From positions 124,001 through 188,000 of the forward strand of contig JBBCJI010000001.1 of NCBI GenBank assembly GCA_037190845.1: a DNA stretch of 64,000 nt, in the 5' to 3' direction. The translations under genes were made by a program, and so were the position numbers. Source of the stretch: JBEBVQ01 sp037190845. GTDB taxonomy: Bacteria; Bacteroidota; Bacteroidia; Chitinophagales; Chitinophagaceae. The notes beneath the pieces were generated by a model that saw nothing but the letters and a program-made list of their open reading frames with translations, searched no databases and was not told the DNA's origin. This document shows, in pieces, positions 16,201-24,115 of the stretch (position 1 is the stretch's first letter; every line of letters starts with the position of its first letter).

Positions 16201-16528
16201 AGCTGTAGGTTTTTACAGGTAGCATTTGCAAAAATTGCACCGGGGGTATTTTAAGCGGGTGTGCAGAAGGACAGGAAACGGGCGGCCGGTATGATAATCT
16301 TTTGGCCGCCATGGGAAGGAGGTGCCGGGCAAATGTCAAATCAGGGCATTTACAGGCAATATTTATCAGGAAGAGATCAAGTGGCGGGTGCGGCAATGTG
16401 GAAATTGTGGTGCATCCGGGATGTGGTTTACAGAATCCGGGTTTCGACCGCGTGTAAAAGAATGGCTGTTCCTGAAATTTTAACCGATTATGGTATGATT
16501 TTTACTTATTAATTCAAAAAGATATACT
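16201..16528. other. Divergent spacer without a convincing gene
   Basis: This 328-bp spacer lies between the leftward PepSY-like gene and the rightward DUF6496-type gene and must hold promoters for both. An 83-codon rightward frame at 16261-16512 shows no domain, signal peptide or plausible start context. I see no repeat or RNA structure that I can defend. Confidence 0.5.
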
Positions 16529-16840
16529 ATGCCGCGCAAATATTCAAAGGGAGCACAGGATAAAGTAGAAAAGGCAATGCATGAGTTTAAGGAGGGAACA
16601 TTAGAAAGCGGAACCTCCGGTAAAAAGGTCACCAGCCGCAAGCAGGCAATTGCCATCGGCCTGTCGCAAGCGAGGGAAAAGGGAGAAAAAGTACCTGCTC
16701 CCAAAAGTGATTCAAAAAAGTCTGCATCGGGAAAGACAGGTAGTAAAAAAACAGCCACTAAGAAAAAATCCGCTCCCAAAAAGAGTACAGCCCGGAAAAG
16801 CGGTTCCTCCAAAAAGACCGCATCCCGGAAAACTACATAA
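16529..16840 (+). CDS. Basic DUF6496-type protein with histone H1-like tail
   Basis: The 103-residue protein starts PRKYSKGAQDKVEKAMHEFK, continues SGKKVTSRKQAIAIGLSQAREKG, and ends in a tail of about 45 residues made almost only of Lys, Ser, Thr, Ala and Arg (repeats of SKK, TKK and ARKS). The N-terminal block matches small proteins annotated DUF6496. The tail resembles bacterial H1-like histone tails (Hc1, AlgP), so DNA binding or condensation is plausible. There is no signal peptide. Function is not demonstrated for the family as far as I know. Confidence 0.85.
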   Translation: MPRKYSKGAQDKVEKAMHEFKEGTLESGTSGKKVTSRKQAIAIGLSQAREKGEKVPAPKSDSKKSASGKTGSKKTATKKKSAPKKSTARKSGSSKKTASRKTT

Positions 16841-16870
16841 CCTTTCGATTATTTTAATGGTAAAGAAATG

Positions 16871-17258
16871 GAGGGTGCCTAAGAAGGTCAACGGTGTCAT
16901 TTCGACTTGTTATAAGGCGGCTTAATCCGTTAGGAAATGGCGTCTTGCATGAATCTGTCCACCATGTCATCCTGAATGCAGCGAAGCGGAATGGATAAAT
17001 CTCATGCCCCGTTGCTGAAGCATTGAGATTTACCTTTGACAAGTTGTACAGAACTAATTCAGGGCATTTATTTTTCTTATCGTGCATGGTAAGAAATCCC
17101 CACTGGTCGTCTCTCTTTGCGCGCCGAAGCTTTAGCGTAGGCGGGCTGAGGGGAGAACATGAGGGGTGTTTCATCAACATCCCCCTCTATCCCCCTTCAA
17201 CGGGGGACGACTACGCCTTGCCATCACAGTACTGCATTACTTTTTAGGAGACACCCTC
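16871..17258. repeat. Composite MITE-like element ahead of recQ
   Basis: The segment begins GAGGGTGCCTAAGAAGG (16871) and ends ..AGGAGACACCCTC (17258), imperfect terminal inverted repeats. Inside are two blocks found elsewhere in the window. One (16890-17000, with GTGTCATTTCGAC and GAAGCGGA) resembles 30370-30562. The other (17108-17170, TCTTTGCGCGCCGAAGC and GCTGAGGGGAG) resembles 37948-38019. It encodes no transposase. A rightward frame entering recQ from 17166 starts inside it and is therefore not a credible start. Confidence 0.55.
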
Positions 17259-17354
17259 AGACGGGAAAGAATTAAAGCGTTAAATGTATGGGTTACAACC
17301 TTAACCACACTCAAACACCTGTTTTTCTCCTGCAACAGTGATAACTTTACCTCC

Positions 17355-19256
17355 TTGCAACCGATCAACCGCATATTACAGCAATACTGGGGCTATCCCG
17401 CCTTCCGCCCGCTACAGGAAGAAATCATTGCTGCTGTGCTTGAAGGGCAGGATACACTGGCCCTGTTGCCCACCGGCGGCGGAAAATCACTGTGCTACCA
17501 GGTGCCTGCGCTTGCACGGGAGGGCTGTACGCTGGTCATTTCTCCGCTGATCGCACTGATGCAGGACCAGGTACAGCGCCTGGAAAAGCTGGGGATACCG
17601 GCGGCTTACATCCATGCCGGCATCAGCTACCAGGAGGTGAAGCAACTGCTTGCGGCAACCCAACAGGGCAGATACAAGCTGTTATATGTTTCTCCCGAAC
17701 GCTTACAGAGTAGGCTCTTCCAGGATTACCTGCCGGAGTTGGATCTGAACCTGGTTGCCGTAGACGAAGCGCATTGTATTTCCCAATGGGGGCACGACTT
17801 CCGCCCTGATTACCTGAAGATCGGGATGGTGCGGGATATGCTCCCTGATATACCGGTGCTTGCCTTGACGGCTTCGGCAACACAGCTTGTGCAGGAGGAT
17901 ATTGTACTACAGTTGAAATTGCAGCAACCGGCAGTCTTCCGGCAGAGCTTTCTGCGTACGAATCTGCATTACAGCATACGTTATACCGAAAACAAGCCGG
18001 TGGATACCATTACCGCACTCCGCAGCTACCCGGACAGCCTGCTGGTCTATTGCCGCAGCCGGAAGCAAACGGAACTGCTGAGTCATCAGCTTAACCAGGG
18101 AGGTGTGCCTGCTTTGGCGTACCATGCAGGCATGGATAAGGATAGACGGGCTGCCGCACAGGACGTCTGGATGGAAGACCGTACCCGCACGATGGTTGCC
18201 ACCACGGCGTTCGGTATGGGTATTGATAAGCCGGATGTACGGCTGGTGTTGCATTACGATGCGCCGGAACATCTCGAAGCCTGGTACCAGGAGGCCGGGC
18301 GGGCGGGCCGGGACGGACAGCCTTCTTTTGCGATCACATTTTATAACGCCACCGACATCAGGCGACTTGAAGAAAGCACTGCATTGCAGTTTCCGCCGGA
18401 ATCATACCTCCGGCAGGTATACCAGTCAGTATGCGAATACCTGCAGATACCTGCGGGAGCACAGCCTGACCGTTATTTCGCTTTTGATCTCACTGATTTC
18501 TGCCGGAAATTCCGCTTCCAGGCCGTACCGGCCTCCCATGCCCTGCGGCTGCTTGGCCGGGAAGGGTTGTGGACATTGAGCGACAGTGTCTTTCATCCTG
18601 CACGCGTACGTATTTCCGTAGACCGGCATACGCTGGACAGCTTGTACGGGCATCATCCGGATATCGCTTATTTCTGTACCGGGCTGCTCCGGCTTTATGA
18701 TAATATTTTCAGTTTTCCGGTCACGGTACGTGAGGCGGTGATTGCCCGGCATCTCCGTATATCCGTCGAACAGGTACAGCAGATGTTACAGAGACTCCAT
18801 GCAATGGAAGTGCTGGAATATGAACCGGCCAAAGACGGACCGCAGCTTCTTTTTCATCATTTCCGTGTGCCGGCGGAGCACCTGCACATAGATATGGCGC
18901 AGATTGCCCGGCTCCGGCGACAGCACGAGATCCGAACGCAGGAAATGATCCGTTTTCTACAGAACGATACGGAATGCCGTAACCGGCTTTTGCTGCGCTA
19001 TTTCGGTGAAAAAACCGAAACAAATTGTGGTATATGCGATGTCTGTGACGGAAAAGCCAGGAAACCGGTTGCATTGCTGGCATTACGAAAAGAATTATTG
19101 AAAATCCTGGCAACACAGCCGGATATTACCTTACAGCAATTACCTTCGCAATTCCCGGATAGGGTAAAAGATGAGCTGCTTTTTCTGATCCGGCAACTGG
19201 CAGATGAAGGACTGGTCTCCTTAGCAGAGCAGGGGAACATCCGGCTGTTGAAATAA
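17355..19256 (+). CDS. recQ: RecQ family ATP-dependent DNA helicase
   Basis: The 633-residue protein (from a TTG at 17355) is a 3'-to-5' DNA helicase for recombination and fork repair. It has QQYWGYPAFRPLQ (motif 0), LLPTGGGKS (Walker A), VDEAHCISQWGHDFRP (DEAH and aromatic loop) and QEAGRAGRDGQ (motif VI). A zinc-binding region follows, with CRNRLLLRYFGE and CGICDVC. No HRDC domain follows, so it is the short RecQ form common in Bacteroidota. The open frame extends to 17166, but that ATG lies in a dispersed repeat. TAACTTTA at 17342-17349 resembles a -7 element, which would make the message almost leaderless. The start remains uncertain. Confidence 0.9.
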   Translation: MQPINRILQQYWGYPAFRPLQEEIIAAVLEGQDTLALLPTGGGKSLCYQVPALAREGCTLVISPLIALMQDQVQRLEKLGIPAAYIHAGISYQEVKQLLAATQQGRYKLLYVSPERLQSRLFQDYLPELDLNLVAVDEAHCISQWGHDFRPDYLKIGMVRDMLPDIPVLALTASATQLVQEDIVLQLKLQQPAVFRQSFLRTNLHYSIRYTENKPVDTITALRSYPDSLLVYCRSRKQTELLSHQLNQGGVPALAYHAGMDKDRRAAAQDVWMEDRTRTMVATTAFGMGIDKPDVRLVLHYDAPEHLEAWYQEAGRAGRDGQPSFAITFYNATDIRRLEESTALQFPPESYLRQVYQSVCEYLQIPAGAQPDRYFAFDLTDFCRKFRFQAVPASHALRLLGREGLWTLSDSVFHPARVRISVDRHTLDSLYGHHPDIAYFCTGLLRLYDNIFSFPVTVREAVIARHLRISVEQVQQMLQRLHAMEVLEYEPAKDGPQLLFHHFRVPAEHLHIDMAQIARLRRQHEIRTQEMIRFLQNDTECRNRLLLRYFGEKTETNCGICDVCDGKARKPVALLALRKELLKILATQPDITLQQLPSQFPDRVKDELLFLIRQLADEGLVSLAEQGNIRLLK

Positions 19257-19287
19257 TAATGAGCATAACTTATACGAAATAAAATAC

Positions 19288-20313
19288 ATGTCACAACCTA
19301 TTCGTTTTGCCATTGTCGGCTATGGTAATATCGGCCGGCGCCATGCAACACATATTATACAGAATCCGGATGCAGCCTTGGTTGCTGTATGTGATACGGA
19401 TATTTCACTTAAAGATAAAGTTGAGTATGGTGTGTCTTTTTATGTTGATATCAATGAGTTAATAAATAGTATTGACGTAGATGTAGTGTGTGTGTGTACG
19501 CCTAATTATTTACACGAAATCCATACAGTTACAGCGCTGCAGCGGGGATTTCATGTCGTTGTCGAAAAGCCGATGGCGCTGAGTGTTGCGGAATGCGACC
19601 GTATGATCACAGCGGCCCGTGCGGCAGAAAGGACGATCTTTGCGGTAAAGCAAAACCGTTACAACCCCCCCGTACAAGCGGTAAAAGAGCTGTTGGCGAC
19701 GGGCAGACTGGGGCAGGTATATATGATGCAGGTCAATTGTTTCTGGAACCGCGGGGCTGATTACTATAGCCAAAGTCCCTGGCGCGGTAAAAAGCAGCTC
19801 GACGGCGGCTGCCTGTTCACGCAATTCAGTCATTTTGTAGATATTCTCTATTATCTGAATGGCCCGGTGCTGTCTGCGCAGGGGATGGTAGATAATTATG
19901 CGCACAGGCATAACACGGAATTTGAAGACACCGGGAGCTTTATGCTGAAAGCGGCAAACGGAGCGATCATCAACTTCAACTTCAGTACCTGTGCCTATGG
20001 GCAGAATATGGAAGGCGCCATCACTATACTGGCAGAGCGGGGAACGGTAAAAATCGGCGGACAATACCTGAATACGATCGAATACCAGCAACTGAAGGAC
20101 ATTCAATTGCCGCAGATCAACATCAGCGCCAAGGCGAATGATTACGGATTATACCAGGGATCTATGAGCAATCACGACCGTGTGATCGGGAACGTGGTGG
20201 ATGTACTACGTCATAATGGCACGATCATGACCAGTGCTGAGGAGGGCAGGGAAGTCGTTCGTATTATTGAAATGATGTATGATAGTGTTGGCACAGTATC
20301 TATTCAGGGATGA
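19288..20313 (+). CDS. Gfo/Idh/MocA family oxidoreductase (WlbA/WbpB-like)
   Basis: The 341-residue NAD(P)-dependent sugar dehydrogenase has a Rossmann start FAIVGYGNIGRRHATH and the family motif VVEKPMALS with the conserved Lys. The C-terminal substrate domain contains FWNRGADYYSQSPWRG, LDGGCLFTQFSHFVDIL and PLPQ-type strands. This pattern resembles UDP-N-acetylglucosamine-derived uronate 3-dehydrogenases used in surface glycans. No other sugar-nucleotide gene is adjacent, so the substrate is inferred. It sits 31 bp after recQ and 28 bp before the CvfB-like gene and may be cotranscribed. Confidence 0.88.
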   Translation: MSQPIRFAIVGYGNIGRRHATHIIQNPDAALVAVCDTDISLKDKVEYGVSFYVDINELINSIDVDVVCVCTPNYLHEIHTVTALQRGFHVVVEKPMALSVAECDRMITAARAAERTIFAVKQNRYNPPVQAVKELLATGRLGQVYMMQVNCFWNRGADYYSQSPWRGKKQLDGGCLFTQFSHFVDILYYLNGPVLSAQGMVDNYAHRHNTEFEDTGSFMLKAANGAIINFNFSTCAYGQNMEGAITILAERGTVKIGGQYLNTIEYQQLKDIQLPQINISAKANDYGLYQGSMSNHDRVIGNVVDVLRHNGTIMTSAEEGREVVRIIEMMYDSVGTVSIQG

Positions 20314-20341
20314 ATTATAAAAGTATTTCAATATTGAACGA

Positions 20342-21172
20342 ATGATTGAAGCGGGAAAATACCAGGTATTACGTGTAGCCAGGAAGGTGGATTTTGGCGC
20401 GTATCTTACAGACGGAACGAGTGATGTTTTGCTGCCGCTTCGTTTCATGCCGGAAGTGCTTGAGCCAGGCGATGAAATTGAAGTATTTGTTTATCATGAC
20501 TCTGATAACAGATTAATTTCCACTACACAAAAACCAAAAGGAATTATAGGTGAGATCGTGTTGCTCCCTGTTGTAGCCACAACACCCCAGGGGGCTTTTA
20601 TGGACTGGGGGCTTATGAAGGATCTCTTTGTCCCGAAGTCGCAGCAGGTGGCCAGGATGCAGAAAGGTAGTTCCTATCTGGTCATGATCTATGTAGATGA
20701 GCAAACGGGACGGGTAGCCGGTACGGAAAAGTTCCATAATTATTTAAGTAATGACTCACTCACCGTAAATGAGATGGAACCAGTTACGATGACGATCTGG
20801 CAGAAGACGGATATTGGATATAAAGTAATTATCAATAATCGCCATACAGGAGTATTGCATTTTAATGAGGCATTCCGTGATTATGCCTATGGAGAGCAGT
20901 TTACCGGTTTTATCAAACAGATCAGCCCCGATAAAAAGATTGACGTAGTGGCCGGCAAGCCGGGTTATACCCGCGTGACGGACGAAAAAGAGCGGCTGCT
21001 TCAGTTGCTCCGTGATCATGGCGGTTATCTGCCTTATAATGATAAATCTGCACCGGAGGTTATTTATGAGGTGTTCGGGATGAGTAAAAAGACCTTCAAG
21101 ATGACTTTAGGAAACCTTTATAAAGATCGTAGGATTAATATAGAGCAGGATGGAATACGGATATCGGACTAA
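20342..21172 (+). CDS. CvfB-like S1-domain RNA-binding protein
   Basis: The 276-residue protein resembles CvfB/YitL. The N-terminal S1-like modules contain VARKVDFGAYLTDGTSDVLLPLR and TPQGAFMDWGLMKDLFVP. A third S1 module has GYKVIINNRHTGVLHFNEAF, and a C-terminal winged helix has PEVIYEVFGMSKKTFKMTLGNLYKDRRI. Homologues bind RNA and influence expression of virulence or stress genes in Firmicutes. The role in Bacteroidota is not known to me. The gene ends 65 bp before the 3' end of the oppositely oriented rnpB. Confidence 0.88.
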   Translation: MIEAGKYQVLRVARKVDFGAYLTDGTSDVLLPLRFMPEVLEPGDEIEVFVYHDSDNRLISTTQKPKGIIGEIVLLPVVATTPQGAFMDWGLMKDLFVPKSQQVARMQKGSSYLVMIYVDEQTGRVAGTEKFHNYLSNDSLTVNEMEPVTMTIWQKTDIGYKVIINNRHTGVLHFNEAFRDYAYGEQFTGFIKQISPDKKIDVVAGKPGYTRVTDEKERLLQLLRDHGGYLPYNDKSAPEVIYEVFGMSKKTFKMTLGNLYKDRRINIEQDGIRISD

Positions 21173-21185
21173 TTCCGGTAAGAGG

Positions 21186-21218
21186 AAAAATAAGCGCCGG
21201 GGCAAAACCGCAGCGCTT
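21186..21218 (-). terminator. Rho-independent terminator of rnpB
   Basis: Leftward, AAGCGC (21218-21213) and GCGCTT (21197-21192) frame a GC-rich loop. They are followed by TTATTTTT-like sequence (21191-21186 region). The position directly after the RNase P RNA 3' end fits. Confidence 0.75.
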
Positions 21219-21236
21219 AATCATTTAACCAAAACA

Positions 21237-21619
21237 ACTACAAACCTGTAAGCCGGATTCTGTACTCCGTATGGTTACGGAGCGGTTATCATTTATCTGG
21301 TCCCGCCATCGCTGCCGGGATCTATCTGCCAACCCACGGATGCAGCCTGTTGCCAAGCTTCGGACGAGCAGCCCTCAGGCATCCGCCTATTTGGCATTTC
21401 AGCGCGTAAGGTTTACCCTGCTGTATTGTTACCAATACGGCACGCAGGCTCTTACCCTGCATTTTCACCCTTACCTTTCGACAAGCGTAAGGCGGTTATT
21501 TTCTGTGGCACTTTCTGTATCCCGGTTACCCGGAACCCCACCCGTTAGGTGGTACGCTGCCCTGTGCTGTCCGGACTTTCCTCCCCTGCAGGAGCAGAGG
21601 CGATAACCCGGTTTGTAGT
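21237..21619 (-). ncRNA. rnpB: RNase P RNA (class A)
   Basis: Read leftward, the segment contains the hallmark GAGGAAAGTCCGGAC (about 21584-21570) near the 5' end and ACAGAATCCGGCTTACAGG near the 3' end, both diagnostic of bacterial RNase P RNA. The terminal helix P1 is visible: ACTACAAACC at the 5' end (21619-21610) pairs with GGTTTGTAGT at the 3' end (21246-21237). The RNA of about 383 nt matures tRNA 5' ends with the RnpA protein. An exact TAnnTTTG element precedes it and a terminator follows. Confidence 0.96.
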
Positions 21620-21624
21620 CGGTA

Positions 21625-21632
21625 CAAAGATA
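21625..21632 (-). promoter_or_regulatory. -7 promoter element of rnpB
   Basis: The leftward strand reads TATCTTTG, an exact match to TAnnTTTG. It lies 5 bp upstream of the predicted RNase P RNA 5' end, which supports both calls. Confidence 0.7.
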
Positions 21633-21649
21633 CGTTATGTGGCTTTCAT

Positions 21650-21688
21650 TAAAATAAAAAACCGCCCCAATGGATTTTGGGACGGTTT
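21650..21688 (-). terminator. Terminator of the T9SS propeller protein gene
   Basis: Leftward, AAACCGTCCCAA and TTGGGGCGGTTT form a 12-bp stem with one wobble (21659-21688), followed by TTTTATTTT. It lies 17 bp past the stop codon. Confidence 0.8.
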
Positions 21689-21704
21689 CTTATCGGATGC
21701 TTTT

Positions 21705-23903
21705 TTATTCTTTGATAAATTTCTCTGTTTTTATCAGCTCGCCATCCGGGGCTGCGATCTTCAGGAAGTAAAGACCCGGGGCCAGGTGCTGTACATGAAC
21801 AACATTGGTCGCTTTTTCAGACTGGATCAGCTTGCCCTCTACACTCACTACCTGTACATCAAATTTTAACGGGGAAGCGATATGGATCCTGTCCGTAACA
21901 GGGTTAGGGTATATTGTCAGTTGTCCGGCCAGGGTAATGTTGTCGATACCCACATTCGTAACCGTATATACCCTTGATGTATCGGGACAGTCATTATCGG
22001 TAGTTACCGCTACCCGGTAGTTACCATTTGCTGTTACATGGTAAACAGAGTCTGTAGCGCCGTCTATCTTCTGACCTTCCAAGAGCCACTGGTATGTTTT
22101 ATAAGGTATCATAGTGCTCAGCCGGTGTTCCGCTACTATGATCTCAGGAGTGATAACCGGGTACAACGTCAGGTTGATCGTAAGCGTACTGTCGCAACCC
22201 ACTGCATTGACCAGCGACTGGGTATAAGTACCAGTGCTTGTATATACGACCCCATTGTACTCCAGCGAATCCCCGCACACCTCCATGGTCACTGCAGCAC
22301 TGCTGGTCTCAACACAAAACAGCTTCATGGTAAATCCGTTTCCATAAGAAGCAAGGGGAGCAATGATGGAATGCTGATTAGCGCCCAGGGGATTAAACAG
22401 GGTAGTGTCAGAAAAGTTTCCACTCAGATACACTTCCTGGCTGCGGGGCACCAGTACGTGGTATCCCCGGCTGCCTGATTTGCTGGTGATGGTTCGACCC
22501 CATTCGTAATCGCCGTTAGCGTCCAGTTTCAATAAAAACGGATCTGGTGCTGAGCCGCTTGTCGTTTTAAATGTGTCCCTGTTTACGTTGGTGAAGTCGG
22601 GATCGAGAAAAATAGTTCCCATGAAATATCCTGTCACATACACGGCATCGTTTTGATCTACGGCAATGCCGGTGCCGTGATCGACTCCGGCCCCAATGCG
22701 GTTTAAACCTTTAGCCCATACATAATTCCCGGCAGAATCAAGCTTTGAAATAAATAAGCTCAGGTTGGCATTTGAGGGTATGGTAGTATTGTTGGTGGGA
22801 TCAAAGCTTGCTGTTCCCTGGAAGTATCCGGTCGTCAGCACATTCCCTAAATGGTCTGTTGCGATGGCGGATCCTCTTGCTCCCGACGAACCTGATATAC
22901 CGCCCATTGCCCTGGCCCAGACATGGTTACCATTGGAATCCAGCTTTGAAACAAAAACATTCTCTGCCGGAGCTACAGCAGAACGCAAAATATCAATACC
23001 CGGACCTGGATCAAAATCAGCAGAATCACGGAAGACACCTACAGTAAAAATATAACCCTGGTTGTTGATGCTGATCCCGTTCCCTTCATTACGGGTTCCG
23101 GATGAATTACCTCCCCCCATTTTCCGTACCCATTTGAACTGGCCGGCAGTATCGTACCTGGCTACAAAAACATTTCTGCCGGGAGGCGTTGCTACCAGCA
23201 CATCAGTGCCTAACCTGTTATTAAAATCAACAGTATCCTCGAAATAGCCGGTAACAGCGAAAGTCCCCGTGTTTTGATCCAGCGCAATGCTGGAAATAGA
23301 ATTGGATTTTCCGTGCAGGGTTCTTACCCAGCGAAATTCACCATCGTTACTTAGTTTTAGTATAAAGCCGTTTTCATAGAAGAGAACGGGAGGGATTTGA
23401 CCGGGAAAGAACACGCCGCCCAGGTAAGACCCTGTGCTTCGTGTAACAGTACCGTTGCCCGGATCAAAATCAACAGTGTCTCTGTAGTTACCTGTGATGT
23501 ATAAATCTCCCCTGTTATCCGAAACAATGGAAAAATAGTGATTGACAAACTGGTCGCTGCCGCTCCCGGAGTTGTTGCCCAAAACGGCCTTGCCCCCCAC
23601 CTGTTTGATCCATTCAATGGCCCCTGAAGGGTTCATCTTGCTCACAAACATATCTTCAGTAGTACCGGCAATGAGCTTTACAGGGCCGTTCACCGTGTTC
23701 ACCTCCATAGAATCCTGGAAGCTGCCTACGGCAAAAACATTTCCTTGTGGGTCAAGCGTGGTCTCACTAGTAACGATAAATCTTCCGCTGCCGGAGAAAG
23801 GAGTTACCCATTCAACGTCAAGCTGCTGCGCCAACACAGGTGTAACACCTATGCAGATACCTGTAACGGCGCCGGTCAACATGCTTATAAAATTCCTTTT
23901 CAT
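21705..23903 (-). CDS. Secreted beta-propeller protein with T9SS type A sorting domain
   Basis: The 732-residue product starts MKRNFISMLTGAVTGICIG with a signal peptide ending near VLAQ. About residues 25-540 hold repeated SBBP-like blades: GNVFAVGSFQDSM, GDLYITGNYRDTVDFDPG, GYIFTVGVFRDSADFDPG and KLDSNGNHVWARAMGG. A 50-residue VCGDSLEYNG...CDSTLTINLTLYP module follows. The C-terminal sorting domain is LTIYPNPVTDRIHI...LAPGLYFLKI. It should be exported by Sec, then by T9SS, to the surface. I chose the Met at 23903 because TTGCTTTG, a near -7 element, lies at 23943-23950 and would exclude the longer frame. The ligand is unknown. Confidence 0.9.
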   Translation of the reverse strand: MKRNFISMLTGAVTGICIGVTPVLAQQLDVEWVTPFSGSGRFIVTSETTLDPQGNVFAVGSFQDSMEVNTVNGPVKLIAGTTEDMFVSKMNPSGAIEWIKQVGGKAVLGNNSGSGSDQFVNHYFSIVSDNRGDLYITGNYRDTVDFDPGNGTVTRSTGSYLGGVFFPGQIPPVLFYENGFILKLSNDGEFRWVRTLHGKSNSISSIALDQNTGTFAVTGYFEDTVDFNNRLGTDVLVATPPGRNVFVARYDTAGQFKWVRKMGGGNSSGTRNEGNGISINNQGYIFTVGVFRDSADFDPGPGIDILRSAVAPAENVFVSKLDSNGNHVWARAMGGISGSSGARGSAIATDHLGNVLTTGYFQGTASFDPTNNTTIPSNANLSLFISKLDSAGNYVWAKGLNRIGAGVDHGTGIAVDQNDAVYVTGYFMGTIFLDPDFTNVNRDTFKTTSGSAPDPFLLKLDANGDYEWGRTITSKSGSRGYHVLVPRSQEVYLSGNFSDTTLFNPLGANQHSIIAPLASYGNGFTMKLFCVETSSAAVTMEVCGDSLEYNGVVYTSTGTYTQSLVNAVGCDSTLTINLTLYPVITPEIIVAEHRLSTMIPYKTYQWLLEGQKIDGATDSVYHVTANGNYRVAVTTDNDCPDTSRVYTVTNVGIDNITLAGQLTIYPNPVTDRIHIASPLKFDVQVVSVEGKLIQSEKATNVVHVQHLAPGLYFLKIAAPDGELIKTEKFIKE

Positions 23904-24115
23904 AACCTGCTGTTGTTTAATATGTGAATGCTTTTTTACGTTCAAAGCAATATTAGCGGCATTGCGCCGGATATTTTAGAGTACCAATACGGAATCTGAA
24001 AAACGTATAACTACTTATTTGGCGAAACATATACGTAATCAATTTCTGCCAAATGGCCTGTCTCACTGCACTGCATTTTACATTATCATTACCTTTACAA
24101 AAACGAACGGACTGG

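Noticed and set aside
16261..16512. 83-codon rightward frame upstream of the DUF6496-type gene
   Set aside because: It occupies the divergent promoter region and lacks any family resemblance.
17166..17354. N-terminal extension of RecQ from the ATG at 17166
   Set aside because: It translates a dispersed repeat and is unlike the start of any RecQ protein.
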